Under the pieces are notes generated by a model. That model was not told the DNA's origin and searched no databases. It worked only from the letters and a program-made list of their open reading frames with translations. Positions 23,961 through 36,791 of a stretch of DNA of 64,000 nt are shown one piece after another (positions within the stretch are counted from its first letter, which is position 1; every line of letters starts with the position of its first letter). This DNA comes from Sciurus carolinensis. Lineage: Eukaryota; Chordata; Mammalia; Rodentia; Sciuridae. Location of the stretch: positions 40,761,056-40,825,055 of the forward strand of contig NC_062219.1 of assembly GCF_902686445.1 (NCBI RefSeq). The letters are read 5' to 3'. Position numbers and translations under genes: made by a program.

Positions 23961-26900
23961 AATTTCCTAATAGACATAAAGTAATAAACACTGAATTGGG
24001 AGTTGATTCTAGAAAGGTCTTTTACATCAGGCATAGTGACTACCCCTCTAAAGTGGTACATTACTTTGATGTTTTTTCTAACACACACACATCAATTTTT
24101 AATATACACATGTCCCATTATACATATGTATCATATATAATTTTTGCATTTCCCAATGAGAATGTAAGTTCCCTCACAGTAATTTTGGTCTGTTTTCTCC
24201 ACTAAAGGAACTAAAACACCTATCTCACGTAGCAAAAACTCAATAAATGTATTTAGTGTATAAATAAATCTCATCCTGTGAGTCAGCTGTCATCAAAATG
24301 GTTTTTATCACTCATAAGTTAAAAATACTTGAATGGATATCACATAATATAAAATGGTTTATATATCTAATTCTTTATGCTAACATATATTTACAAAATG
24401 AATGTCTCCCAAAACAGAGATTTCCTTTAAAAAGAGATAAAAATTACATACAGAGATTATAACCATTTTCCCCCAGGCTCTATCCATATGTCATGTTCAT
24501 CTAGGCACATGAGTGTTTTTGTCATCTGATCCCCTCACAGGCCATTGGCTAGAACCTCTGTAAGACTTCTCACCCAAAAAAGAGTGTAGGAAAGGATTGT
24601 TAGTGTTCCCAGGCTGCCAGTGCAAACCCACTGCATGTGTAGCATCCATCCAGACCAGTGGAATCATCCCTCCCCTCATCTGCCCTGGACTTAAGCACAG
24701 AGGAAACAAATTCACAATTTGAAGCTCATGCTGCTTGTGCTACTACGAATAATGAAGTCTTTTGTCTCTGACTCAGAACTCTCATGTCTTCTAATAGCAT
24801 CCATGAAAGAGTAATAGCTAACTTATTAGCTTGAAAAGAGGATACAATCAAATCCTAGAACCTACTGGATATTGGTATCATCTGCTCCTTCTGAAATTGT
24901 TAAGGGAAATGACTCATAATACTGTCTTTTCCCAGTGAATTTCTAATTCTACATGTCAGTAATGAGCCTGGTTTTTCAGCGTAACTTCAGGAAAACATGC
25001 ATAAAATTGTGCAAATACAAATGCATCTTAAAAATTCTTCTGTTGTTGAATTAAAATCAAAAGCATTAAGCAACTTTATTATACAGAAGTTAATACTTTA
25101 AAGATTCATTTCATTACTCAGGAGAATAGTGGTATTTCTCAATGAAGGAGAAACGGGCTACTCAGAAACAATGAGGCAATACATGGAGAAACTTATGATT
25201 AAACCTCTTTCCCTGAGAATTTAGTAGGAGAGCAAGTGAGAGATGAAGAGAATAGAATTGGATATAAAATATTGAGGAAGGTCACTTTAAAGAAGAAATT
25301 GTTTAAAGAATTTACTAAATAATTCAAGCATATTTACATAACTGCTAAAATACACACATTATAGTGGATTGAGATGGCTGCAAATTTTTACTAGTAAAAA
25401 CTTTCAGGGAGAAGAAACTGTTAACAATTGTCTGGCTTAAGAGTTCCATGGCCAAGTTCAAAGAGCAGATTTAAGAAACAAAGGATGTTTTGTTTCCCAC
25501 ATTTAAATCTCTTGAGTGCAATTGTTTTTAAGGGCTTGAGGACTTTTCCTCTAAACTTCAGAAGGCCAGGAAAACAGGATATTTATGGGCCATTAGTTAC
25601 CTTTGCTTTCCAGATAACCTTTCAGTATCACAGGTTAGGAGAAAAACTACACAATGGTTACTTAAGACAGGAAGGTTGGAGCTGCATAAGGTTTACCTGA
25701 ACTACATATTTTTCCCCTTGCAAAACAATCAGAGAAAGCTACCCTAAATAAAGAATAAGGAAAGAGAGGTTGCACGACTGTGTGGTACAGGATTATAACT
25801 CACAACAGCGTATAGCAATTACCTCCCCATCCTCTAGTGCCTCATCTGGCCTGTGTGGCATTCTCAGTTCAACAGACTCTTGATTTTTTTTAAGTCTTTA
25901 CTTTTATGCCACAAAAGAAGAGACAACAGCAGATTGTTTCTTCACAGAATGCTGAGCTTCTGTAACTAATTTAAAAACAAGTTGAGGAAAAAGTGAGAAC
26001 TTTTTTGTGAAACTACTTAGTCTCCTGTCCATTAAGAGGACATTTGGGTGTGACAGTTTCAATGGTCACTCTCACACACATTTTTTTGGACATTTCTAGA
26101 GAAAATATCCTCAATGACATCTCTATTAAGACACAGAGCACATGTGTACCACATGTTGACTAGATCATTTTGACTGTGATGGTATTACTTAACTGATTCG
26201 AATGCAATTAATTTTATTTACAAATTTATCTCAAAGGGGAAAATTAAGGTTTAAGTTCCAACAAAGTAATTAGAACTTTATATGTTCTTGGAATTGTAAC
26301 TTCTTAATTCCAACAGCATTAGTAAAATGACACTTTAAAGGGTTTCCATAAAATGTTCAAAGGAAAACGTAAGATCCAGAAATGAAAATTCAATATTGTA
26401 GCTTTGAAAATGGAGATTAGTTCTTAATCACTTCCAAATTCAAAGTTCTGCTCTAGGAGTAAGAGGCTGGGCCATCAACATGACAGGTGAAGGAAGAGTC
26501 CCTCTTCATGTCCAGGGAGCATCGGGGCCCTGATCTGTAAGTCACCCTGTACCTCATGATACTATAGCAAGATGCCCTGGAGAGCTGCTTCAGGAAAATA
26601 CTTCTCTTCAGTTTTTTAATTTTTGTGATATTATCCCATCATCTTTAGAATCCATCTCAGTAAGATATACTTGGCTGATAAATAAGAAAATAAGGAGACA
26701 AGAAGTGCACTCTGGTGAAGTCTCTTCACCCCTCCACACCTTTGCAACCTCCGCTATGAATGAAAGGGTTAGTGTTAATGGTCTTCCAAGCATAATCAGG
26801 GTCCAACGTCATGTTAATTAGCACATGTGAAAGTGAGTTACTTTTTAAATAGATTTTTCTTAAAGAATTAAAGAATGGACTCAAGAATTTTCAAGTCATT

Positions 26901-27429
26901 GAACTATTATTAACTACCCCACACACTTGTCAGAAAGTTTGGATTAGTTTCAATTGGGGCACGCTAGACACACAGGGGGCACATAGTGGATCTCAGTTCC
27001 CTTTCTTTCCCTAGCCTTTTACAGACATATGTGTAAACTAAATACTACAGAATTAGGTGAATAATTAAGTTTACCAGGGATATCACTTTGGCTTAGATTA
27101 CTCTGTACCTTGCAAATTGCCAAGCACACAGCTGTAGGGTCAATACATGTTCAGTATGTAAAGTCCATGTGAAAGACTTAGCATCCTGGCTGCTCAGCAC
27201 CACGAATTTTTGATGGAACACGTTCAACTCATCCTACTTCACCAGTTCTGTGCCCCACAATACCTCTTTCACTTCCTTCCTAGAAAGAAAATAGACTTAG
27301 AGAGTGGAATAGACTATCACTGTCTCTTGTACAATCACAACTAACAGGAGCTGTCGGGTGTCCACCAGCAGCTGGGGAGGGCAAGCCCAGGGATGCACTT
27401 ACCAGAAATTTCCCTTAAGTTTACAAAAA
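23961..27429. other. Long stretch without recognised gene or repeat
   Basis: Mostly AT-rich and unique-looking. Frames of up to 90 codons (for example 25428-25700) show no family motif and no good splice context that I can defend. Confidence 0.45.
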
Positions 27430-27668
27430 CATACATAGGAGCCAGGTGAGGTGGCACACACCTGTAATCCCAGCACCTGGAAAGGTTGAGACAGGAGGAT
27501 CATGAGCTCAAAGACAACCTCAGCAAAAGCAAGGCACTAAGCAACTCCGTGAGACCCTGTCTCTAAATAAAATACAAAATAGGGTTGGGGATGTGGCTCA
27601 GTGGTGGAGTGCCCCTAAGTTCAATCTCTGGTACCCAAAACAAACAAACAAAAAACCATACAGGGAAT
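27430..27668 (+). repeat. Dimeric B1-ID SINE, plus strand, with target copies
   Basis: A B1 monomer (AGCCAGGTGAGGTGGCACACACC..GAGACCCTGTCTCTAAATAAAATA, 27440-27577) joins an ID-like unit (GGGTTGGGGATGTGGCTCAGTGGTGGAGTGCCCC..GTTCAATCTCTGGTACC, 27583-27638) and an AAAC-rich tail. Imperfect target copies AAACATACATAGG (27427-27439) and AACCATACAGGG (27653-27664) flank it. It is the best-preserved dimer in the window and the strongest pointer to a squirrel-type rodent genome. Confidence 0.88.
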
Positions 27669-28539
27669 TAATTAGGCCCTAGTGTGTTACACATTAATAT
27701 TTTTAAATGTAAGAAAATCTTTATTCAGTGACTTTTCTTTTTGCTTTTTACTTCAGCTTCATAAGCAGCACTATAAAATAATTTAAAAATTATATAATAT
27801 GAAATATATAAATTGTTTATAAAGTAATATAAATTGTTTAGAATTCTCTAAACAATGCCAATGTGATTCTTCAATTTACAAAGTATGGACCTACTATCCT
27901 GTGATGTTTCAAAATCTTAATACTACTGTGCAAAAAAATTTTGATAGACTAATGATAGTTTTTCTCTCTTTCTTTATCCCTACCTTCTTCTTTGGTTCTA
28001 TCCTTTACCCATTTTAAATTTCAAAGACCTTGGAAAATATATTTAAATATTTCTGGGTTTTACAATTTTAATCATAACATCATCTTATTTAAAGAGTGCT
28101 CAAGTTCAAATGATACGTTCATTAAAATTTACATATCTAATATTTTCACATACTCTTTTTCTTCTAAAGCTCATGTATTAAAGAGATTGATGTAAAGTAA
28201 AACACACACTTATCTACTGGCTAACTGATATTGCTTAATGGATAATGCTGACTAATAAAAATAAGATCTATCAAGCATTTGAATTCTATTGTTATTTTTT
28301 TAAATCTGGTATGTGTATAAGCAATAAATGTTCCAGAAAAAAAAGCCTAATTTAAGCAAATGAATAAAAGCTGCAGTTATTCCAGAGTTGTTTTGGGGAC
28401 AAAGTAGCAGGGTCTCTACATATCAAGACACTGGGGCAGGAAATCCATTTGTTCAATTTGCCTGGTCTCTTGCCAAGATTATTAATGCTCTTTAATACCA
28501 TACATCTGTTTAATACCATACTTCTGTTCAAAACAATGT
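27669..28539. other. AT-rich sequence, nothing recognised
   Basis: No gene is seen. A 10-bp perfect hairpin with a 4-base loop (ATTGTTTAGA / TCTAAACAAT) lies at 27833-27856. Confidence 0.5.
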
Positions 28540-29244
28540 TTTGGTGAACAAAAACAATAACAAAACCAACCCAATTCAAAAATAGGCAAAGGATGGGAAT
28601 CAACACTTCTCCAGAAAAGATACACAGAGGATGATAAGCACATGAAAAGATGTTCAATATCACTAATCACTAGGGAAATGGAAATCAGAACCACAATGAG
28701 ATGCCACTTCACTCCCACTAGAATGGCTATTATCAAAAAACAAAACAAAAGAAAACAAAAAAATAACAAGTGTTGGCCAGGATATACAGAAATTGAACCC
28801 TTGCGCATGGCTGATTAGGGAAATGGTGCAGTCACAGTGGAAAATGGAAAGGCAGCTCCTCTTTAATAAATGAAAATGGAACTAACATATGATCCAGCAA
28901 TTCCACTTCTACATATATTCCCTAAAGATGTTAAAGCAGGAACTAGAGCAAGCATACCCATGTTCATAGCAGCATTATTTACAATAGCAAAAGATGGAAG
29001 CAACCCAGGTTCTATGACAGATGCATGAACAAACAAAACGTAGAATATACATACAATGGACTATCATTCAGTGTTAAAAAAGGAGGGGAATCCTCACACA
29101 GGCTACAACATGCATGAACCCTGAAGACATTATGCTAAGTGAAATAAACCAGTCACAAAAAGACATGTCCTATGAGATTCCACTTTGATGAGATATTTAA
29201 GAGCAGTTAAAATCAAGGAGACAGAAAGTAGACAGCAGATTCCA
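28540..29244 (+). mobile_element. Old L1 ORF2 3' region (first segment)
   Basis: AACCCAATTCAAAAATAGGCAAAGGA, CAATATCACTAATCACTAGGGAAATG, CACAATGAGATGCCACTTCACTCCC, ATGATCCAGCAATTCCACTTCT, TTCATAGCAGCATTATTTACAATAGC and CTAAGTGAAATAAACCAGTCACAAAAAGACA follow L1 order. The element is interrupted at about 29245 and resumes at about 29536. Confidence 0.85.
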
Positions 29245-29535
29245 AATAACAATCTATTGTAAAGTAGAAACACTGCAACTCTTTCCCTGATAGAAGATTA
29301 TTTCTTTTAAAATTGGTTTTATTTAGCCTTAATGACTGTGCTCTAGTCTGAAAGTTTTGTCCCCTACAATTTACATTTGAAAATGTAACTCAAAAGTGAT
29401 GGTACTAGGAGATGGGGTCTTTGGGAGGTGAAAAGGTCATGAGGACAGAGACTTCAGGAAGGGGATTGGTGCCCTTAGAAAAAATAACCCAAGGGAGTTC
29501 ATTCACTCCTCCCAACCATGGAACACACTGCTAGG
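29245..29535 (+). repeat. MLT-like LTR fragment inside L1; local duplicate
   Basis: From TTTCCCTGATAGAAG (29282) through the LTR-like block GAAAGTTTTGTCCCCTACAATTTACATTTG and GGAGATGGGGTCTTTGGGAGG to GGAACACACTGC, this matches 30723-30970 with a constant offset of 1441. Similarity also covers about 45 bases upstream of the LTR-like start. The L1 resumes just after it. Confidence 0.75.
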
Positions 29536-29735
29536 ATGCCAAAGACTGGGAAAGGGGAAAATGAAGAGTTACTTCATGAACACAGAATTTCAGTCTGGGA
29601 AAACGAAATAAGATTTGGAGGTGGATAGTGGCAATCACTGCACAACAATGTGAAGGTACTGAATGACTGAACTTTACACATAACATGCTTACAATAAGAA
29701 TTTTGTTATGTACATTTTGCAATAATTTAAAGGAA
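29536..29735 (+). mobile_element. Old L1 3' end (second segment)
   Basis: CAAAGACTGGGAAAGGGGAAAATGAAGAGTTA, CAGAATTTCAGTCTGGGAAAACGA, TGGAGGTGGATAGTGGCAATCACTGCACAACAATGTGAAGGTACTGAATG and TTATGTACATTTTGCAATAAT match the 3' terminal region of old mammalian L1. It continues the element broken at 29245. Confidence 0.8.
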
Positions 29736-30689
29736 ATACTGAATCATCATATTTTGTCCTAATAAAGCAAAACATGAAAAAAAATGACATTTGGGGAATT
29801 CTTCGACTATTTTTCTTCTCCAGATTTCTCAGTCACTCTGGAGGCGAAAGCCCAGACAGACATCTCTCCTTTCCCTGGAGAGGAACTTGTCCTGCATCTG
29901 TTAATGGTGGTGCTGAAAGAGTAGCCTGGCTTGGATGTCTATCAGCAGTGTTCTCATTCTTTTCAGATCAAACAATGCTGCGTAATGGGATCACCCCACT
30001 AAATCCATGCATTTCAGTGGATGCTAAACGATCTCCTAAAACACTAAAAGCAGTCATGTATTTTTAAATGCAGAAATTAATGTAATTCAAAATAGGAGCT
30101 ATTGGCAAACCACAGCAGTTCTTAATCACTTTTAATCTAAGTCTTCCAGCAAAGTGCTTTGACTGATTTGAGTTACCATTTTAATGATACTTATTCCATC
30201 TCTTCAAATGAGATGGGCTACTGTTTGAAAACACATTTCATCCTGAATGCTGCACAAGGGTTTTTATCATTGTTTTGAAAGCAAAGGAAATCTTTAAACA
30301 CACACAGTGAGGGATTTTAATAGATGGCAAGATAAGGTGTTTTGACATGTCCACAGTTACCAAATTATGCAGCTGAGTCAGTTTCAGTGATTCTCAAAAC
30401 AAAGCTCAGCTTGAAATTGTGCTTGGGACAGTTGAATATGCCCATTTTAACCCATCCTGTGTACTCTAATGATTCCTTTTATGGCATCTCAGAAACACTA
30501 AATTATCCATTTTGAACATTATGAGAATGGTATACAATAGTCAGCAGATGTGGGGCTGGTAAGAGCAGTTTTTCAGGATTAGGATACCTCACTGGTGCAT
30601 GTCTTTGTGTTCCACATAGGCGCCAGTATATTGGTGTACTTTGAAAATAGACTGTTACAGAGAAATCTTATCAATTAACTAGTATCATA
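29736..30689. other. Unassigned sequence
   Basis: A 97-codon frame begins at 29774 and a pyrimidine-rich AG lies before AUCAAACAATG at about 29966. I recognise no protein family and see no matching donor, so I do not call an exon. Confidence 0.4.
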
Positions 30690-31138
30690 ATTTATTCTAA
30701 GATCATTAGAACACAACTTCTATTTCCCTGATGGAAGATTATGTCTTTAAAAATCTGTTTTATTTAGCCTTAATGACTATGCTATGGTATGAAAGCTTTG
30801 TCCCCTAAAATTTATATGTGAAAATTTAACTCAAAAGTGATGGTACTAGGCAATGGGGCCTTTGGGAGGTGATAAGGTCATGAGGGCAGAGCCTTCATGC
30901 AGGGGATTGGTGCTCTCAGGAAAAAAAGACCCAAGGGAGTTCATTCACCCTTCCCAACTATGGAACACACACAGCTAGAAGGCACCATCTATGAACCAAA
31001 AAGCAGACTTACACAAGGCAACCAATCTCTTAGCACCTCAATCTTGAACTTCCTAGCTTTCAGAACTGTGAGAAACAAATTTTGGGGTTTATAAGACAAC
31101 CAGTTTGTTTTAGCAGCCAGAGTGGATTAAGACCAACA
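30690..31138 (+). mobile_element. MLT-like MaLR LTR with upstream shared flank
   Basis: The LTR-like part starts near 30778 (GACTATGCTATGGTATGAAAGCTTTGTCCCC). It proceeds through GGGGCCTTTGGGAGGTGATAAGGTCATGAGGGC, CACCATCTATGAACC, CACCTCAATCTTGAACTTCC and CTTTCAGAACTGTGAGAAACAAATTTTGG, and ends CAGCCAGAGTGGATTAAGACCAACA. The block order matches MLT-type LTRs through to the 3' end. Bases 30723-30777 are shared with the copy at 29282. Confidence 0.75.
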
Positions 31139-31979
31139 GGTAATCTTTCAACAACTATATCATGCACATCCCTGCAGTCTGCAGACGGGCCCTGAACTCA
31201 ACCTTTCTTCAGGTAGAAAAGAGAAATGAGGCTGGCACCCTTGGTTCAAACCAGGATACCTAGTCCTGAACCTTGTAACCTGCTTAAAGTTCCTATAATA
31301 ATGTTCCCAAAAGCAAGTCAGAGGCTTTGAAGCTGCTGGTATTATTCCTATACCCTCTAAAATATCCTCAAACTGCTACACTTTCATTCATGTGTTTCTA
31401 GAAATACCGTCTTTCCTTCAGTTTCTGGTATGTCATGTAATGTTCATTGTCATCAATGAAGTTGCCACAAAGATCTTTCTTCACCTTGTCCCTTCAGACA
31501 GTCTGCATTGCCTTACAATGAATGCATGCCTATCGATATTAGTTTCAATCTGAGAACAAGGCGGTTCCAGTGAAGACATGTGGTTCTTGCTTATTGGTAA
31601 GGATCGTACACATATTTATGTATAGACTTTATAAGAACTGTCTGCCTCAATGCTCTAGGGCCTCTTTCATTTCTTCTTAGGATACCAATGGTGTGTGATA
31701 TCTCTACAGACATTAAGATGGTCAAAAAGATCAAAAGTGTTCCTGAATGACAAACAAGTCCTATTAGTTATGTGCAGGCAGATTCTGTTAGTTACAGACA
31801 TACTGTTACAGGTCAGGCGGGTAACTATAGATCTAAATCTAAATCTCAAGGATCATTTTTTTAACTTCTTAAAGAATATTTTATGTGTTTTGCCTCCTTT
31901 TCTAACTGCTTACTACCTACCTAATCTGAATGGATTTCTCCTATTCTACTAAAACTACTTTACAAAAACTCCCAGAGTC
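31139..31979. other. Unassigned sequence
   Basis: No gene or nameable repeat. Overlapping frames on both strands at 31667-31952 are chance. Confidence 0.45.
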
Positions 31980-32520
31980 TTGAATCAAAGTGCTTCCCCA
32001 ACCCTCCTCCTCCCTGATGTTTCCGTTAGTGCTTCACCCTTCTGACTGCTCCTTTGTCCTCTCTTTTCTAATCTCTTGATGACATACTATCTGGTACTTG
32101 TCCAGATACTCCAAGTACTTATTTTCTCTTCAATAATTCCTTCTCTTCAAATCCCATGAGTGGCACTTGGGAAAACATGGCCCTGAGCCTTCTTCTTTTT
32201 TCCCATTAGTCCAATAAGACCCAAGTCTGAGTTGCTAAGTTCGACCTCTAAACAAATTCGGCAACTGCCTTGGGGACATTTCTCTCACCCTTACTACTGT
32301 CACTTCAAGTGACAAAACAAGCTTCTAGTCACTTTCACTTAATTGGTTTCCCTCTACCAACTGGATGGCCTCCCAACAATAATGTCACTCCTCTCAGTCT
32401 CTCTTGCTGAGCACTTTGACCTACTGTCCTCTCCACCACTCTATTGACTATTTCATCTTTCATTATACTTCAACAATTACTCTTCTAAAGCTCTTCTGAT
32501 ATCAAAATTTCAACCTTCTA
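31980..32520 (+). repeat. Possible L2-like sense fragment
   Basis: A pyrimidine-rich stretch with CTCCTCCCTGATGTTTCC, CCCAAGTCTGAGTTGCTAAGTTCGACCTC and ACTGTCACTTCAAGTGAC..CTTCTAGTCACTTTCACTTAATTGGTTTCCC has the texture of old LINE (L2-like) sense sequence. The call is weak. Confidence 0.3.
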
Positions 32521-32959
32521 TCTTCACTCTTACTACATGATGGAAGCTAGTTCCAAGGGCCACATTTCTTCATAAGTGAATTGGGGATACTGTATCAGTG
32601 GAAATACTGTAATTTCAAATTGCTTTGTAAAGAAAACTCAAGTTTATGTTTTTATTAATCACTATTTTTGTTGTAGCTATGATCCAGGCCCTCATTATCT
32701 TCATATTGTACTGGATGGGTTACTACCTTCAACCTCTCTCCATATGAATTGGTCCTGTTTTCCACCTACTTTTCTTAAATGTTGCTTTGAACATATCACT
32801 ATAAAATAAATTATCATAGCTGTACGGTGCATATCATAAAATTTAAATTCTGCAAATTTTAAAACTCTTCATATGACAAAAGTAGTTTTTATTAAGTAAG
32901 TAGGTACCAGTGAATATACTAAGCAAATTAGATGGATGGATAACTATTTTATTTCCTCC

Positions 32960-33130
32960 AATTGCTGTGTAAGGCAAATAGCATTATCATCCTCATTTTC
33001 TAGAGTAAGAAAGCAAAGCCCAGAAAAGTCAAGTAATATGCACCAGGTGGCATACAATGTCAAGTCAGGATTGGAGAATCTGATTCCAGCAACTAAGTTC
33101 TTCAAAACTGCATTACAGTTTAAGATCCAT
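32960..33130 (-). repeat. MIR SINE
   Basis: ATTATCATCCTCATTTTCTAGAGTAAGAAAGCAAAGCCCAGAAAAGTCAAGTAATATGCACCAGGTGGCA...GTCAGGATTGGAGAATCTGATTCC follows the MIR order in complement (usually CCCATTTTACAGATGAGGAAACTGAGGC...). An old mammalian tRNA-derived SINE. Confidence 0.65.
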
Positions 33131-36100
33131 AATCTTACCTCACTCTGACTATCCATTCATAATCCCCACTACACCACCACAGATACATTAGTCTAAAAGG
33201 GGTGATAATGTCTCAGATCAACGCAGCCTTAAGATCTCTGTTTTAACTCTGGTGTTAAATCGACTACATTTTATCTATTGTTCAAAATCAAATAGACCGA
33301 CCCTATCATTAGACCTTCCTGAAACACTAATCATTCTACTGTTGCTGACCAGGTAGAAAGTTCCATACCATATTATCTGTCCTAAGATTCACAACACCAA
33401 GCTGTGCACAGGTCTCATTGTTTATATTGTTTATTGATCATGTTTACCAATCAACTGGTTTATCTAATTGCACAACTTAAAAGAAGAATAGTAAAATGAG
33501 AATTAAGCCTTCAGAAATGCCCACAGTTAGGAAGCAAGAAGACAATAGCATGAAAAAAAGAAACAAAAATGAATTTTCAGAGCTTGATGCAATTTTTTTT
33601 CACAGTCATCCAATTGTAAAGAATTATAGCATTTGTGTAAATTGCTTGCCTAAATATGGTAAATGACCTCAATGAATATGATAACAGGGTGCAAACTAAT
33701 GTTTTCCATGTAATACTTAATTCCACATAGGTTTTGGAAGAGTTAATTCATCTTAAGTGGTGATTTGATTTCAATCATTAATGTCATTCTAAAAAGAAAA
33801 ATCATCAATATGAGAAAATGGTAGCTGAAACAAATTACTCAAATTCAATTAATTCTTATGCTTACTAACTGACTTGTGTTTTATCTGTTTTATTAGTTCA
33901 TTCCATTTACCCTTACCAGTTTTAAGGAAAATCTTCAAAATCTTATAAGCTGCTAAAGTCACTTTATTCATACCCATGATATTCAACCAGGAAGAAATCT
34001 TAAAAAGTTTATAGTGTTTTTGAAGTTCAAGTTTTGCTCATCTTCCCATAGCCCCATCCCTTGCTCCAGACATCTACTCTCCTCCCCCAAACCCTTCTAA
34101 ACACCCACAGTGGAGTCAAACTACAGGATTAGTGTACAGGATAAATTTTTTTTAAAACTAACTTTTGTTACACAACAGGATTCTTCCATTTACAAAGACA
34201 GCTAATAGTCAGTCCTGGGTTTGGAGGTAATGTTACAGGGTCTATTACAGGGTCTATACTCTGCAGCTGCACAGCTTTGTGATTTCCAACTCTCTGAGAA
34301 TAATACAAAGTCAAATGCCACATCAAAAAATAAATTTTAGAGCCAGCATGATCAAATCAAGGGACAACGATTCCCTCTGCACTATCCATTTGAACAGAGT
34401 CTTACATCAACATTATTCCTATCAGCACCTGGCCTGACACCAGCTGCTCTCATCCTCCAAACTAAAAATAAGATGCCTGATCTAAAATAGTGAGGGTCAA
34501 CATGAAGGAGCTAAGTTTCATTAGAGTTATTTCTCAATGGCAAGAAAAATGGACAATATACGTATGTGAAAGTCCATCGGTTATGTAAGTGCCTCAATAC
34601 TACCACTTTACCCTTTCAGATCAGTATTCCTTCTTTTATAAACTGGCAATTTATATAATGATCTGGTGATATGTGATAAACTGGCATACAATATTACTCA
34701 TTGAAAAGCAGTAGCAATGGCCCAAATGAATCCTGAGCAATGTCATTGGTATAAACCATCAGCTGCTTTGTTTCTGAGGCCAAATCATTGAAAAACAGCT
34801 AAAAGGTTTCTCCTCCTATGGTTTATGATATATTCCCTCTGATTGCTTCTGGTACAAGTGCTAAAACTGCAATTATAATTTGATATGTATTATTTTTGAA
34901 TTCATATGGAGGAATGAGTAGAACCAATAGTTTAACTTTCAAATATTAAGTTAAGTAACATCATTGCATAGGCTTTAAACAAGATAAAAATAGTTGAAGG
35001 GCACTGCTAATTGCAAAGGGTTGGCACAAATATCCTAATTAATTTCAAAGCCAGGATCAAATTTTTTAAAATTCAATTCAGAATGAATAAAAACACTCTA
35101 GTAAACCCATGATCTATACTTTTGATCTCCAAATAGTCATCATGGAGAGATTTTGGACTGGGGCAGTCACCCAGTTCCTGTGAAATTTATTCAGCTGTGA
35201 AGCCTCTAGATGGTCAGAGTGAAAAGGCAAAGAGAACATACTTCTCCCACCAAGCAGTAATCTGTTGCTTCCACATAAACAGGAAATCCATCTACAAATA
35301 TGTGTCCACAGAACTATTCAGGACCACTTATGAAAGACATCTTGTTTCAAATTTTCATAAGAAATCTTAAAAAGTCCCCTTCTGTTCTTTTCATTCCACT
35401 TTTCTTCTTTGTGCCAATATAATGTTTTCTAGTGCCTATATGCAAATACTGAGTTCATTTTAATGACTTACGTTGGAGAACTAGAAATGGTGATTAATTA
35501 TTAAACTGTCAGATATTTACTAACAATATATCTGTTACATTGGGCACACAATTTTGGTCTCTCTTTTAATACTTTCTCCTTAGTCCATAAAGTGGCACAT
35601 GAAAGATGGTAAATGGAACATTATGAGAGTTTTTTTTTTTTTTTTTAATACTGCACCATTTTAGGCATGGTACGATTAAAAAGATGCAGATGACAGCTAA
35701 ACTCCAGGCTATTACAGCTCAGTTCCAAGACCTAACCTTGAGAAAATACACAACACTTCATTTACTTTTTCCTTTGGAGAAAAGACTTTTTAAGTGCTGG
35801 GTAATCACCTAAAATCTTATCAGACTGTTCTTTCTCTTTCTGCTATTTTGACAAAGTATTATTTAAGCTGAAAAATAAGGTATAGCATCTGAGGCAACGA
35901 GCAAACGGTTTACTTTAAATTGGTACTGCTGGTCACGCTTTCCAGCTTTCCATTCTAGTCTAAGAGGCAATTTGGGGACTGGCACAGATTTCTACTTTTA
36001 AGAGCTAACTCACTGGTGTCCCTTTAATGTCTCCTTATTGAAAGTGCATCCTAAATAATTACCGGGCTGGCATGGGGCATCTCTGAAGGTTTGTCTAGAA

Positions 36101-36749
36101 CCTAACTTTTCATTGTGTTGCTTTTAGTCCTGTTTTTATTCTTTCCACTTTCTTTAAATAAGCGAGTAAGACTGGGAATCCTCCAGACTCAGCTCAGACC
36201 GTATTTTCTAATTAGATGATTGGAAAACTGTAATTAATAAGATGACCCCAGCATAAAAATCAGGTCATATTGTTAAGCACTTATAACTTACAAATTTTAG
36301 CAAGCACCAACTTTTGCAAGTCAGCCAACTTTGTTAGTTCTCAACAATTCTTTAATTAGGCTAGACAGAAAGGAACATGCACTAATGTGTGCCCTGGCTA
36401 AATTCCAGCAGGGGATAATTGCAATGTGGCCTATGCAAACTTCCACTGGTTTTAAATGAATACAGTAGGCTTCTCCAATCCCCATCTCTGTTTCATTCTG
36501 GACTGATGTTTTCTGGAAGGCATACAGATGGAAGACTCCTGATTTTCACCCTGAACACTTTGGATTACCTTTTAACAAGACCTGCTGAAATCCTACCACA
36601 TTCAAAAGAATGATGTACTAAGAAATGGAGAGTGTATTCTAGGTAAAATCAATTCTCTTCCCACATATATATAGGACACCTGACTAAGTTATCTCCTATG
36701 AAGAGCATAATTTTTATTCTACCTCACTCTCCTGTCCTATACCCAGTAA
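33131..36749. other. Unique, repeat-poor AT-rich stretch
   Basis: No gene and almost no recognisable repeat. There is a poly(T) run at about 35628-35646. TAATTA-type homeodomain words occur (for example near 36229-36241 and 36352-36359). The stretch could hold conserved noncoding elements, which cannot be judged without alignment. Confidence 0.45.
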
Positions 36750-36791
36750 ACACACACACACACACACACACATACACACACAAACACACAA
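36750..36791. repeat. (CA)n microsatellite
   Basis: A CA run with TACACA and AAACAC interruptions. It gives the threonine/histidine-rich chance frame at 36698-36967. Confidence 0.95.

Noticed and set aside
29774..30067. 97-codon plus-strand frame with an acceptor-like site at about 29966
   Set aside because: No recognisable protein, no paired donor, and it lies directly after a decayed L1.
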